64,000 bases of DNA, from contig NZ_BAGL01000124.1 in assembly GCF_000308875.1 (NCBI RefSeq), positions 1-64,000 of the forward strand, written 5' to 3'. The stretch is from Nocardia transvalensis NBRC 15921. GTDB lineage: Bacteria > Actinomycetota > Actinomycetes > Mycobacteriales > Mycobacteriaceae. This document shows, in pieces, positions 8,651 through 17,622 of this stretch. The notes under the pieces are model-generated. The model had not been told where the DNA came from. It ran no database searches and saw nothing but the letters and a program-made list of their open reading frames with translations. The translations under genes were made by a program, and so were the position numbers. Position 1 is the stretch's first letter. Every line of letters starts with the position of its first letter.

Positions 8651-8675
8651 AGCCCACCCTAACTTAGGGTGGGCT
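8651..8675 (-). promoter_or_regulatory. Iron-box-like palindrome upstream of the SIP gene
   Basis: Arms at 8651-8662 and 8664-8675 (TTAGGGTGGGCT and its complement) are perfect 12-mers around a single base. The 19 bp from 8664 match 12 of 19 positions of the IdeR/DtxR consensus TTAGGTTAGGCTAACCTAA. It ends 1 bp from the start codon, so a bound repressor would also mask translation initiation. Confidence 0.65.
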
Positions 8676-8698
8676 AATAGTCTGGGAAACTCCGGCCC

Positions 8699-10063
8699 TC
8701 ACTCCGCCGGGTCGCAGAGTCCCTTCAGGGCCAGCGGGACGTCCTCGGCGGGCAGGTAGCAGCCGGTCTGCTCGAATCCGCCTATGGTGTGGGTGTCGTA
8801 GTCGCCGTAGCCGATACGGAGGAAATCGTCGCCGCTGAGCCCGTGGATGGCCCAGTCGAACGCGACCCGCGCGCGGGCGACGAAGGTGCGCAGCGCCATC
8901 AGGTGGTAGCTCCGGGTGACGACCTGTGCCGGGAGGCCGCTCAACCGGATCTTCAGCGGGCGCGCGACCGCGTCCATGCCACCGAGGTCGACCACCATGC
9001 CGAGGTCGGGGTGACGATACGGAACTCGCCGCTCGCCGCGGACCTCGGCCGCCAGATTCTTGCCCAGGTGGCGGCCCTGCCGCATGGCGTGCTGGGCGGT
9101 GGGGGCGCAGACGGCGCCGTCACCCGTGGCCAGGTCGGGCACCGCGGCCGCGTCACCGCACGCCCAGATGCCGGGCAGTCCCGGCACGGTGAGGTCGGCG
9201 TCGGCGACGATGCGGCCCTTCTCGGTGGCCGCGCCCAGATGTCCCGCGAGAGGACTGGGCTGGACGCCGGCGGTCCACAGCACGGTGCGGGACCGGATGA
9301 ACCGGCCGTTGGTGAGCTGAACCCCGTGCGCGGTAACCTCTTTCGCCGAGGCGCCGCAGATCAGTTCGATACCGCGTTCGGCCAGATTGCGCTTGGTCTG
9401 CTCGCCGAGCCGCTCGCCGAGTTCGGGCATGATCCGGTCGCCGCGGGTGACGAGATGCCAGCGCACCATGCCGGATTCGAGTTTCGGGAAGTAGCGGCGC
9501 GCGGCGGCCTGGGTGACCTTGTTGAGGACCGCGGTGGTCTCGGTTCCGGCGTAGCCCGCGCCGATGGTGACGAAGTGGAGGCGCTCGCGGTCCTCGTCCT
9601 CCTCACCGCGCATCGCGGCGACGTCCAACTGCTGCAGCACGTGGTCGCGCAGGAACATGGCCTCGGCGAGGGTCTTCATCCCGAAGCCGTGCTCGTGCAG
9701 GCCCGGCACGTCGAGGACGCGGGTGATGCTGCCCGGGACCAGCACCAGATGGTCGTACTCGAGGGCGCATTCGGCGCCCGCGGGCCGGCGGACCACGACC
9801 TGCCTGGTCTCCGGGTGCACGCCGATGGCCATGCCGGGAACGACCTCCGTCCGCCGCAGCACCCGCCGCAGCGACACCGATATCGATCTCGGATTGAGGA
9901 CTCCCGAGGCGACCTGCGGCAGCAGCGGCAAGTAGAGCAGCCCCGCATCCGGCGTGACGAGCTGGACGAACGCCTCGTCCGGACCCAGCTGCCGTTCCAG
10001 ATAGCGGGCACACTCGACACCGGCGAAACCACCGCCGATGATCACGATCTTCGCGGGAGCCAT
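8699..10063 (-). CDS. ndh: Type II NADH:quinone oxidoreductase-like FAD protein
   Basis: A 454-residue pyridine nucleotide-disulfide family enzyme. The N-terminal FAD motif is IVIIGGGFAGVECARYLE; the NADH motif region is FVTIGAGYAGTETTAVLNK; later motifs are LWTAGVQPSPLAGHLG and GIWACGDAAAVPD. NDH-2 enzymes pass electrons from NADH to menaquinone at the inner face of the membrane. The C-terminal 90 residues contain a helical, possibly membrane-associating region. ATG 10063 directly precedes the FAD motif; upstream in-frame sequence is Arg-rich and unlikely to be translated. A related carotenoid or sulfide oxidoreductase role cannot be excluded. Confidence 0.82.
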   Translation of the reverse strand: MAPAKIVIIGGGFAGVECARYLERQLGPDEAFVQLVTPDAGLLYLPLLPQVASGVLNPRSISVSLRRVLRRTEVVPGMAIGVHPETRQVVVRRPAGAECALEYDHLVLVPGSITRVLDVPGLHEHGFGMKTLAEAMFLRDHVLQQLDVAAMRGEEDEDRERLHFVTIGAGYAGTETTAVLNKVTQAAARRYFPKLESGMVRWHLVTRGDRIMPELGERLGEQTKRNLAERGIELICGASAKEVTAHGVQLTNGRFIRSRTVLWTAGVQPSPLAGHLGAATEKGRIVADADLTVPGLPGIWACGDAAAVPDLATGDGAVCAPTAQHAMRQGRHLGKNLAAEVRGERRVPYRHPDLGMVVDLGGMDAVARPLKIRLSGLPAQVVTRSYHLMALRTFVARARVAFDWAIHGLSGDDFLRIGYGDYDTHTIGGFEQTGCYLPAEDVPLALKGLCDPAE

Positions 10064-10174
10064 GTGCCTCACCCTAACGACCGCGGGCGGACGACGTGCG
10101 GCTACGCGTCGACTCGCCGGGACGCGATCGCCGCGCCGTCCGCTCCGTGCCGTGACCACCAGCGGGCCGGGGTG

Positions 10175-10852
10175 TCACTGCGGCAGCGGGCCGTTCGCGG
10201 CCGGTCCGGCCACCTGCGCGAGCCGCTTGGTGCTGCGTCGGAACGCCCAGACGACGATCACCGCGGCGAGGATCGTGAGCGGCGTGCCCATGGCGACCCG
10301 GGCCGCGGCGAGGCCGCCGGTCGTATCGGCCGCGTACAGCCACTGCTGCACGACGAACCGGGCGCCGAAGATGGCCGCCACGGCCAAGGTCGCCAGATCG
10401 TGTGCGCGGCGGCTCGGCCGGTCGTCGTACCAGGCGTGTGCACCGCCGCGCAGGGCGTTCCAGATCACTCCGGTCAACGACCGGCGAACGACGACGGATC
10501 CGAACGTGACGACGAATCCCGCCAGCGCCAGCCAGATCCCGATCGCGAAGAAGTCCTTGGCGGAGCCGGTCCAGGCGACGACGCCCACGGCCACGCCGAT
10601 GGCCACCAGCCCTCCCGCGGCGGACGAGAACCGCTCGCCCCGCAGCATGCGGACGACCGTGAGGACCACCGAGATTCCCACGGACACCGCGATCGTGATC
10701 GGTAGCGGGAGAAACGCGTTGGCGGTGGCGAAGACCACCACCGGGACCGTCGAGTAGACGAACCCCATCGGGCCGCCCATCTGGCTCAGGAGCGTCTCCT
10801 CCCGCGCCGGGGTCCCCTCCGCGTCGTCGTGGTTCGGATTCGTCGTGACCAT
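10175..10852 (-). CDS. DUF3159 membrane protein
   Basis: A 225-residue actinobacterial membrane protein of the DUF3159 family with 5-6 hydrophobic segments. It opens with a charged cytoplasmic tail and the family stretch LLSQMGGPMGFVYSTVPVVVF, then VRMLRGERFSSAAGG and RRSLTGVIWNALRGG. Its function is unknown. Codon 54 of the longest frame, ATG 10852, has a strong GGAGGG site 6 nt upstream, whereas the upstream starts have none. It is divergent from the DNA polymerase gene. Confidence 0.85.
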   Translation of the reverse strand: MVTTNPNHDDAEGTPAREETLLSQMGGPMGFVYSTVPVVVFATANAFLPLPITIAVSVGISVVLTVVRMLRGERFSSAAGGLVAIGVAVGVVAWTGSAKDFFAIGIWLALAGFVVTFGSVVVRRSLTGVIWNALRGGAHAWYDDRPSRRAHDLATLAVAAIFGARFVVQQWLYAADTTGGLAAARVAMGTPLTILAAVIVVWAFRRSTKRLAQVAGPAANGPLPQ

Positions 10853-11009
10853 CTCGTCCCTCCGGGCCGTGTCGTCGTTCGGTGCCGGGCGCTCCGGTGC
10901 GCCGTCCGCGGGAACCATGAGAAACGATGCCGTTACGGCATCCTCAAGTCCGGCGGCGAAACGGGTGGTCGGCGGCTTTGTGTCTGTGCCCGCTGCCAGA
11001 CTCTGACCC

Positions 11010-12671
11010 ATGCGATGGGCGCTGGCGGAGACGGGTGCGGGCGGGGCGCGGGTGTGCCCGCTCGATCAGGACGGGCGGCCCGCGGGGCCGGTGGTGCACG
11101 AATCCTCGCTCGCCGAGGCGGTGCGGTCGCGTCCGGAGGTCGAGCGGTGGGTGTGGCGATCCACGGGCGAGATCTACCGGCGGCTGCTCGCGGCGGGCGT
11201 GCGGGTGGATCGCTGTTACGACGTGGAGGCCGCGGAATCGCTGCTGATCGGCCACGAGGAGGGCCAGTCCGGGCAGGCTCGCTCACTGGCGGCGGGCTGG
11301 GCGCGGCTGCATGGCCTTCCGGTTCCCCCGGACGCGCCCGTGCGCGCCGCGGAGACCCAGCCGACCCTGTTCGAGTCCGGACCGGTGCCGCTGCCGTCCG
11401 GTACGGACGAGTTCACGGCGCTGCTCGAGGTGTACGCGGGACAGGTGGCGCGCACGGCCGCGACCGAGCATCCGGAGCGGATGCGCATGCTGCTGGCCGC
11501 GGAGTCGGCGGGCATGCTGGTGGCCGCGGAGATGACGCGCGCGGGCATCCCGTGGCGGGCCGACCTCCACCGGGAACTGCTGGATTCGGTCCTGGGCGAA
11601 CGTATTTCGGGCACCGGTGAGCCGCGCCGGATGGCGGAGCTGGCCGAGGAGGTGTCGCGGGCCTTCGGCGACGGCGTGCGGGTCCGCCCCGATCTGCCCC
11701 AGGACGTCATCCGCGCGTTCGCCCGCGCCGGAATCGAGCTGTCCTCCACCCGCAAGTGGGAGTTGCAGGAGATCGACCATCCGGCGGTGGCGCCGCTGCT
11801 GGCGTACAAATCGCTGTATCGCCTGCACACCGCCCACGGCTGGTCCTGGATCGAGCAGTGGGTGCACGACGGCCGGTTCCGTCCCGAGTATCTGCCGGGC
11901 GGCACGGTGACGGGCCGCTGGACCGCCAACGGCGGTGGCGCCCTGCAGATTCCGAAGGTGATCCGCCAGGCGATCCGCGCGGATCCGGGGTGGCGGCTGG
12001 TGGTCGCGGACGCCGGCCAGATGGAACCGCGCGTCCTCGCCGCCATCTCCCGCGATCCGGGACTGATGGACGTGGCAGGCCGCGGCGAGGACCTGTACGC
12101 GGATCTGGCGGCCCGCGCCTTCGGCGGCGACCGCGCCCAGGCCAAGATCGCGCTTCTCGGCGCCGTCTACGGCCAGACCTCCGGCGACGCGCTCACCCAC
12201 CTGGCCGAACTCCGGCGCCGCTATCCGGCCGCGGTCGCCTATGTCGACGATGCCGCACGGGCGGGTGAGGAGGGCCGTCTGGTGCGCACGTGGTTCGGCC
12301 GGACCTCCCCGCCCGCGACCTCGTTCGAGAACCCGGACGACGGCGCGGAGCGCGGCTACGGCAGCACCCCCGCGGACCGCGCGCGCGGCCGCTTCACCCG
12401 CAATCTCGTCGTCCAGGGCAGCGCCGCCGACTGGGCCCTGCTCATGCTGGCGGGCCTGCGCCACGCCATGAACCACGCCGGCTTACGCGCCGAACTGGTG
12501 TTCTTCCAGCACGACGAGGTGATCGTGCACTGCCCTCACGAGGAGGCCGAAGCCGTCACCACCATGATCACGACCGCGGCCGAGACGGCGGGCCGGACGG
12601 CCTTCGGCCCGACCCCGGTCCGTTTCCCCTTCACCACGGCGGTGGTCGACTGCTACGCGGACGCGAAATGA
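11010..12671 (+). CDS. Stand-alone family A DNA polymerase with exonuclease-like N-terminus
   Basis: A 553-residue PolA-type enzyme annotated in actinobacteria as bifunctional 3'-5' exonuclease/DNA polymerase. Polymerase motifs are in order: PGGTVTGRWTANGGGALQIP (template-primer binding), motif A VVADAGQMEPRVLA with its Asp, Gln, Glu and Arg, motif B RAQAKIALLGAVYG, and motif C FQHDEV. Motif A has Ala-Gly in place of the usual Tyr-Ser. The N-terminal 180 residues show no clear DEDD exonuclease set, and there is no 5' nuclease domain. It therefore differs from housekeeping Pol I and may serve repair or translesion synthesis. Confidence 0.88.
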   Translation: MRWALAETGAGGARVCPLDQDGRPAGPVVHESSLAEAVRSRPEVERWVWRSTGEIYRRLLAAGVRVDRCYDVEAAESLLIGHEEGQSGQARSLAAGWARLHGLPVPPDAPVRAAETQPTLFESGPVPLPSGTDEFTALLEVYAGQVARTAATEHPERMRMLLAAESAGMLVAAEMTRAGIPWRADLHRELLDSVLGERISGTGEPRRMAELAEEVSRAFGDGVRVRPDLPQDVIRAFARAGIELSSTRKWELQEIDHPAVAPLLAYKSLYRLHTAHGWSWIEQWVHDGRFRPEYLPGGTVTGRWTANGGGALQIPKVIRQAIRADPGWRLVVADAGQMEPRVLAAISRDPGLMDVAGRGEDLYADLAARAFGGDRAQAKIALLGAVYGQTSGDALTHLAELRRRYPAAVAYVDDAARAGEEGRLVRTWFGRTSPPATSFENPDDGAERGYGSTPADRARGRFTRNLVVQGSAADWALLMLAGLRHAMNHAGLRAELVFFQHDEVIVHCPHEEAEAVTTMITTAAETAGRTAFGPTPVRFPFTTAVVDCYADAK

Positions 12672-12692
12672 GCGGGCACCCAGCGTTATTCG

Positions 12693-13106
12693 TTACCGGG
12701 TCGCGGTGCCGCCGAGGGAGTCGAGGGCGGCGCGGAGTTTGGCGGCGGCTTCCGCGGCGACCGTCTCCAGTGCGGGGTCGCCGGTGACCTGGACCATCAC
12801 CGTGGGGTTCAGCGCTTCCACGAGGACGGACGCGGCGTCGGACGGGTCGCGCCGGACGACCACGTTGCACGGCAGCAGCAGTCCGATCCGGCGGTCGGCC
12901 TCGACGGCACGGTGGGCCAGCGGCGGATTGCAGGCGCCGAGGATGCGGTAGTCCTCCAGCTCCGCGCCGATCTTCGCCTTCAGGGTGGCGGCCATATCGA
13001 TTTCGGTCAGAATGCCGAAACCCTGCTCGGACAGCGCGTTACGCGTGCGTTCGGCGGCATCGTCGACGCTGTCCGCGCGCAGTGTCGTGGAAATGGCCAG
13101 GCTCAT
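12693..13106 (-). CDS. DUF302 protein
   Basis: A 137-residue DUF302 protein. The family marks are EQGFGILTEIDMAATLKAKIG, YRILGACNPPLAHRAVEAD, IGLLLPCNVVVRR and a C-terminal helix. The role is not established; such genes are often next to CsoR-type repressors and thiol or sulfur-stress genes. AAAGGAG lies 6 nt before ATG 13106, which decides the start. It follows the CsoR-type gene by 11 bp and is surely co-transcribed with it from the palindromic promoter at 13416-13433. Confidence 0.9.
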   Translation of the reverse strand: MSLAISTTLRADSVDDAAERTRNALSEQGFGILTEIDMAATLKAKIGAELEDYRILGACNPPLAHRAVEADRRIGLLLPCNVVVRRDPSDAASVLVEALNPTVMVQVTGDPALETVAAEAAAKLRAALDSLGGTATR

Positions 13107-13117
13107 CGCTTCTCCTT

Positions 13118-13414
<297 letters not shown>

Positions 13415-13415
13415 C

Positions 13416-13433
13416 TATACCCCCGGGGGTATA
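13416..13433. promoter_or_regulatory. Perfect 18-bp CsoR/CstR-type operator
   Basis: TATACCCCCGGGGGTATA is a perfect palindrome about 30 bp upstream of the repressor start. A-T flanks around C/G tracts are typical of CsoR/RcnR/CstR operators. It is almost certainly the autoregulatory site for the repressor-DUF302 operon. Confidence 0.85.
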
Positions 13434-13502
13434 TAAACGGTTGTGAGATCTTTCATCGTCGAAGAACACCGCACCGCCGGAGGCCGACCCGCGACCTATC
13501 GC

Positions 13503-14168
13503 TCAGACCAGAGCGGCGCGGGAGCGGGCGTAGGCGATGAGGTCGTCGGCGTAGGTGCGGGAATCGCCGTCGGTGTGGCACAGGCGCAGGTGGGCTATCG
13601 CCTCGTCCAGGTCGGGGCCGGGGCCGCGGTCGGCGAGGAGGACGACGATCGCCTCCCGGGCCGCGCTTCCCGCGTCGGGGCGGGACGTCAGTTCCGCGAG
13701 GTACCGGTCCGGTTCCACCAGGCGCAGTGCGCGGCGCGCGTAGGCGTGGACGCGGCGGGGCAGGTCGGCGCGAATGGCGTCGAGATCGCTCTGCAGGACG
13801 TGCTGGCCCGGCTGTTCGGGGTCGACTCGCAAGGACCACGGTTCGGTCAGCTCGGCCGAGAGGGTTTCGGCGCCTGCCAGGCCGGGGCCGGACGCGTGCT
13901 CCAGCGGCACCTCCGGCAGCCCGAGTCGCGCGTTGCGCCAGTTGCAGTACTCCCACCAGGCCAGCGGCGTCGCGTTCAGTTCCAGGCCGAAGCGGAGGAC
14001 CTGCCGCCCGCCGGTCCACGTGCGGGCCACACGGGTCCGCCCCACCGACGCGACGCCCGCCGGTCGCACCCGCACCCATAGGGGTTCGGAGCCGTGAAAG
14101 CCGTACGGCTGCAGCAACTTCTCCGTCTCACGCAGTAAGCGGCGCAACGCCGTATCGGGTCTGACCAC
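13503..14168 (-). CDS. Conserved hypothetical protein, DUF4304-like opening
   Basis: A 221-residue cytoplasmic protein that I cannot assign with confidence. The opening LRRLLRETEKLLQPYGFHGSEPLWVRV resembles DUF4304-type proteins, and FGLELNATPLAWWEYCNWRNARLGLP fits their Trp-rich core. The rest is helical and charged, with a possible repeat-like C-terminus (RADLPRRVHAYARRALRLVE). The start is GTG 14168. It is divergent from the M3 peptidase. Confidence 0.65.
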   Translation of the reverse strand: MVRPDTALRRLLRETEKLLQPYGFHGSEPLWVRVRPAGVASVGRTRVARTWTGGRQVLRFGLELNATPLAWWEYCNWRNARLGLPEVPLEHASGPGLAGAETLSAELTEPWSLRVDPEQPGQHVLQSDLDAIRADLPRRVHAYARRALRLVEPDRYLAELTSRPDAGSAAREAIVVLLADRGPGPDLDEAIAHLRLCHTDGDSRTYADDLIAYARSRAALV

Positions 14169-14338
14169 GACCGCAGACTAACCGCGCCCACCGACACCGC
14201 CCCCACATGCCCGAACAAGCCGACACCGTGTCGCACCGCCGCCGCCTTCTGCACGGCACCGGATGTCAGCGGTGGGAGCGGCGCTGTCCACGTACTGTGG
14301 CGGAAGCCGAGTCCGCCCCCGATCAGGAGCCTGCCCCG

Positions 14339-16393
14339 ATGCTTTCGCCGGACAACCCGTTCTCCGCACCGAGCGAGCTGCCGTACGCGCTGCCGCCCTT
14401 CAACCTGATCTCCGAGGAGCACTACCGGCCCGCACTCGAGGCCGGACTGGCCGAACACGCGGCGGAGATCGACGAGATCGCGGCGCGCGACGATGAGCCG
14501 ACATTCGAGAACACCGTAGTGGCCCTGGAACGCGCCGGGGAGTTGCTCGAGCGCGTGGCGAGCGTGTTCTACAACCTGGCGGGCACCGACAGCACCGACG
14601 AGATCCAGGCCGTCCAAGCCGAATTCGCGCCGCGGCTCGCCGCGCACGAGGACGCGATCCACCTCGACCCGCGGCTGTTCGCCCGCATCGATGCCCTGCA
14701 CGCGCGCCGAGAGGACCTCGGGCTGGACGAGGAATCGCTGCGGTTGCTGGAACGGCGGCACCTGGCCTTCACCCGCGCCGGGGCGGGGCTGCCGGAGGCC
14801 GATCAGGAGCGACTGCGGGAACTCAACGCGCAATTGTCGACGCTGCAGACCCGCTTCCAGCAGAACCTGCTCAAGGACACCAACGATCTGGCCGTCGTGC
14901 TGACCGACCGGTCCGAGCTGGCCGGATTCGGCGAGGACGCACTCGCCACCGCGGCCGAGGCGGCGACCGCGCGCGGCGAGACCGGGGCCTACGTCCTCGC
15001 CCTGACGCTGCCGACCAGCCAGGCGGCGCCGCTCGCGACCCTGCGCGACCGTGCCGTCCGCGAGCGCGTCCACGCGGCGTCGATGGCGCGCGGCAACCGC
15101 GGCAACGACTTCGACAACAACGCCGTGGTCGCCGAGATCGCCCGCCTGCGCGCCGAACGGGCCGCGCTGCTCGGCTATCCGAACCACGCGGCCTACGTGA
15201 TCGCGGACCAGACCGCCGTGACCGCCGAGGCGGCGACCGGCCTGCTGGAGCGGCTGGCCCCCGCCGCCGTGGCGAACGCGCGTACCGAGGCCGAGGAACT
15301 GCAGCGGCTGCTGGAGGCCGACGAACCGCAGGCGCGGCTGCGGCCGTCGGACTGGCCGTACTACGCCGCGCAGGTCCGCCGGGAGCGCTTCGACGTCGAC
15401 ACCGAGGCGCTGCGGCCGTATTTCGAGGCGAACCGCGTCTACACCGACGGCATCTTCTTCGCCGCGAACCGGCTGTACGGCATCACCGTCACCGAACGGC
15501 ACGACCTGCCCTCCTACCATCCGGAGGTCCGGACGTTCGAGGTCCGCGACGCCGACGGCGGCCCCCTGGGATTGTTCCTGCTCGACCTCTACACCCGCGA
15601 CTCCAAGCGCGGCGGGGCCTGGATGAACACCTTCGTCGACCAGTCGGAACTGCTCGGCCGCGCGACGGTCGTGGTGAACGTGCTGAATGTCGACCGGCCG
15701 CCGGCGGGTGAGCCGACGCTGCTGACGTTCGCCGAGGTCACCACCGCGTTCCACGAATTCGGGCACGCCCTGCACGCGCTGCTCTCGTCGGTGCGTTACC
15801 CGATGTTCTCCGGCACCAACGTGCCGCGCGACTTCGTCGAATATCCGTCCCAGGTCAACGAGATGTGGATGCTGTGGCCGGAGGTGCTGGCCAACTACGC
15901 CCGCCACCACGAGACCGGCGAGGCCCTGCCCGCCGAGCGCGTCGAGAAGCTGATGGCCTCCCAGCAGTACGGCGAGGGCTTCGCCACCACCGAATACCTC
16001 GCCGCCTCGCTGCTCGACCAGGCCTGGCACGCCGTGGGCGCCGACGACGCGATCGGCGACGTCCAGCGTTTCGAACGCGACGCACTCGTGAAAGCCGGTG
16101 TCGCACTGGACAGTATCCCGCCCCGCTACCGCACCACCTATTTCGCGCACGTCTTCAGCGGCGGCTACAGCGCCGGGTACTACTCCTACATCTGGAGCGA
16201 GGTCCTCGACGCCGACACCGTCCAATGGTTCCACGAGAACGGCGGCCTCACCCGCGCCAACGGCGACCACTTCCGCCGCACCCTGCTGGGCCGCGGCGGC
16301 AGCGTCGACCCGATGGCCGCCTTCCGTGACTTCCGCGGCCGCGACCCGGAGATCGAGCCGCTGCTCGCCCGCCGCGGTCTCACGGGCGCGTAA
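14339..16393 (+). CDS. M3-family metallopeptidase (peptidyl-dipeptidase Dcp-like)
   Basis: A 684-residue zinc peptidase of family M3A, the usual size for Dcp or oligopeptidase A. The N-terminal half is helical (EEHYRPALEAGLAEHAAEIDEIA). The catalytic site is HEFGH at residues 472-476, followed by FVEYPSQVNEMW, which supplies the third zinc ligand Glu, and the substrate-gating region FAHVFSGGYSAGYYSYIWSE. It degrades short peptides in the cytoplasm. ATG 14339 has AGGAG 9 nt upstream; longer in-frame starts encode Arg-rich non-conserved sequence. Confidence 0.93.
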   Translation: MLSPDNPFSAPSELPYALPPFNLISEEHYRPALEAGLAEHAAEIDEIAARDDEPTFENTVVALERAGELLERVASVFYNLAGTDSTDEIQAVQAEFAPRLAAHEDAIHLDPRLFARIDALHARREDLGLDEESLRLLERRHLAFTRAGAGLPEADQERLRELNAQLSTLQTRFQQNLLKDTNDLAVVLTDRSELAGFGEDALATAAEAATARGETGAYVLALTLPTSQAAPLATLRDRAVRERVHAASMARGNRGNDFDNNAVVAEIARLRAERAALLGYPNHAAYVIADQTAVTAEAATGLLERLAPAAVANARTEAEELQRLLEADEPQARLRPSDWPYYAAQVRRERFDVDTEALRPYFEANRVYTDGIFFAANRLYGITVTERHDLPSYHPEVRTFEVRDADGGPLGLFLLDLYTRDSKRGGAWMNTFVDQSELLGRATVVVNVLNVDRPPAGEPTLLTFAEVTTAFHEFGHALHALLSSVRYPMFSGTNVPRDFVEYPSQVNEMWMLWPEVLANYARHHETGEALPAERVEKLMASQQYGEGFATTEYLAASLLDQAWHAVGADDAIGDVQRFERDALVKAGVALDSIPPRYRTTYFAHVFSGGYSAGYYSYIWSEVLDADTVQWFHENGGLTRANGDHFRRTLLGRGGSVDPMAAFRDFRGRDPEIEPLLARRGLTGA

Positions 16394-16396
16394 CGA

Positions 16397-17281
16397 TCAG
16401 TCGCCGGCCACGTGGCACGCGGAGATCAGCGCGCGTAGCTCGGCCCGCGGTGGGTCCGGGCGCACCGCGAGGAAATTGGGCATCATCGGCTCCGGATCGC
16501 GCAGCGGCCGGAAGACGACGCCGGGGAACGACAGCTGGGCGGCCATGGCGGCGTAGTACACCGTCCAGCTCGGCGGGCCGAATCCGATGGCCGCCAACGT
16601 GTCCTGTTCGGTGGGCAGCTCCGGCCCGAAGATCTGCTCGGATCCGGCCCGGCGGCAGCTGTCCACCATCAGGTCGTGGAGCGCGGAATTGCGCGAGCGG
16701 CCCACGACCCGCAGCGGCAGCCCGGCCAGGGCGGACAGCTCGATCTCACGCAGCACCGCGAGATCGTGCCGCGCGGGAATGGCCGCGACCAGCGCATCCG
16801 ACCACAGCGGCAGGAGTTCCAGGCCGGGGGCCTCGCGTGGGCCGCGCACGACGGCCGCGTCCAGCTCACCCGACCGCACCCGCTTGATCCGCTCGTCTCC
16901 TCCGGCGTTCACGAGTTCGAGGCGGGCATCGGGTGCGAGGCGGGCGAATTCGACCACGATGGTCTCCAACCGCGTGCCCAGGCCGGTGCTGGTCCCCAGC
17001 CGGATGGTCCCGGTGCGTTCGGTGCGCAGATCGTCGACGGCGTGCCGGGCCCCCGCCACCGCGTCCCGCACGTGCTCGGCGTGCGGCAGTAGCCGCCGGC
17101 CCGCCTCGGTCAGGCGCACGGTGCGGGTGGTGCGCTCGAACAGGGCCACGCCCAGTTCCTTCTCCAGCCGGTTCACCTGCTGGCTGACCGCGGACTGCAC
17201 GATGTGCAGCCGTTCGGCGGCGCGTCCGAAGTGCAATTCCTCGGCCACGATCAGGAAGTACTGCAACTGGCGAAGCTCCAC
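16397..17281 (-). CDS. LysR-family regulator
   Basis: A 294-residue LTTR. The N-terminal winged helix is MELRQLQYFLIVAEELHFGRAAERLHIVQSAVSQ-like (first 33 residues), followed by the linker helix and a two-lobed effector domain (TIRLGTSTGLG, LPLWSDALVAAIPARHDL). It starts at GTG 17281. It is divergent from the two alpha/beta hydrolase genes, which are its likely targets. It overlaps no gene and ends 4 bp from the convergent M3 peptidase stop. Confidence 0.92.
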   Translation of the reverse strand: MELRQLQYFLIVAEELHFGRAAERLHIVQSAVSQQVNRLEKELGVALFERTTRTVRLTEAGRRLLPHAEHVRDAVAGARHAVDDLRTERTGTIRLGTSTGLGTRLETIVVEFARLAPDARLELVNAGGDERIKRVRSGELDAAVVRGPREAPGLELLPLWSDALVAAIPARHDLAVLREIELSALAGLPLRVVGRSRNSALHDLMVDSCRRAGSEQIFGPELPTEQDTLAAIGFGPPSWTVYYAAMAAQLSFPGVVFRPLRDPEPMMPNFLAVRPDPPRAELRALISACHVAGD

Positions 17282-17399
17282 CCCGCCAGATTAATCAGTT
17301 TCGGTGATCAGTGTCGGCGCGATCCGGCCATTTCTCCCCGCCGCCGATCACGGTTTCCTTGGGTTCACCCCGGAAAACCAGTGATAGGAAGTGACGACA

Positions 17400-17597
17400 A
17401 TGCCGTACCTCACCGTCGACGACACCCAGCTCTATTACGAGGACGAGGGCGCCGGGCAGCCGCTGCTGTTCCTGCACGGCTGGGGCACCAGCGGCCGGGC
17501 CTGGGGCGCGCAGCAGGCCGAACTCGTCATAGCGGGCGCGGGGCATATGCCGCGGCAGGAGAAGGCCGCCGAATTCACCGCCGCCGTCGCCGCCTGA
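17400..17597 (+). pseudogene. Alpha/beta hydrolase with internal in-frame deletion
   Basis: The 65-codon frame joins a normal alpha/beta hydrolase N-terminus (YLTVDDTQLYYEDEGAGQP, LLFLHGWGTSGRAWGAQQ, about 40 residues with the oxyanion HGW motif) directly to a C-terminus (VIAGAGHMPRQEKAAEFTAAV, which includes the catalytic-His region GxGHM). The roughly 190 residues with the nucleophile elbow and Asp are missing. The join is in frame and the start (ATG 17400 with AGGAAG upstream) is intact, so a 65-residue product could be made. It is almost certainly a deletion remnant. It lies 25 bp before a complete hydrolase gene. Confidence 0.75.
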
Positions 17598-17622
17598 CCC
17601 GCCACCGAGAAACGGAATCACC

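Noticed and set aside
10064-10080. Iron-box-like TTAGGGTGAGGC upstream of the NDH-2 gene
   Set aside because: It matches only about half of the 19-bp consensus in any register, and the second arm is missing.
13976-16270. 764-codon minus-strand frame
   Set aside because: It is the antisense shadow of the M3 peptidase, whose HEFGH motif and length are certain; high GC creates long antisense frames.
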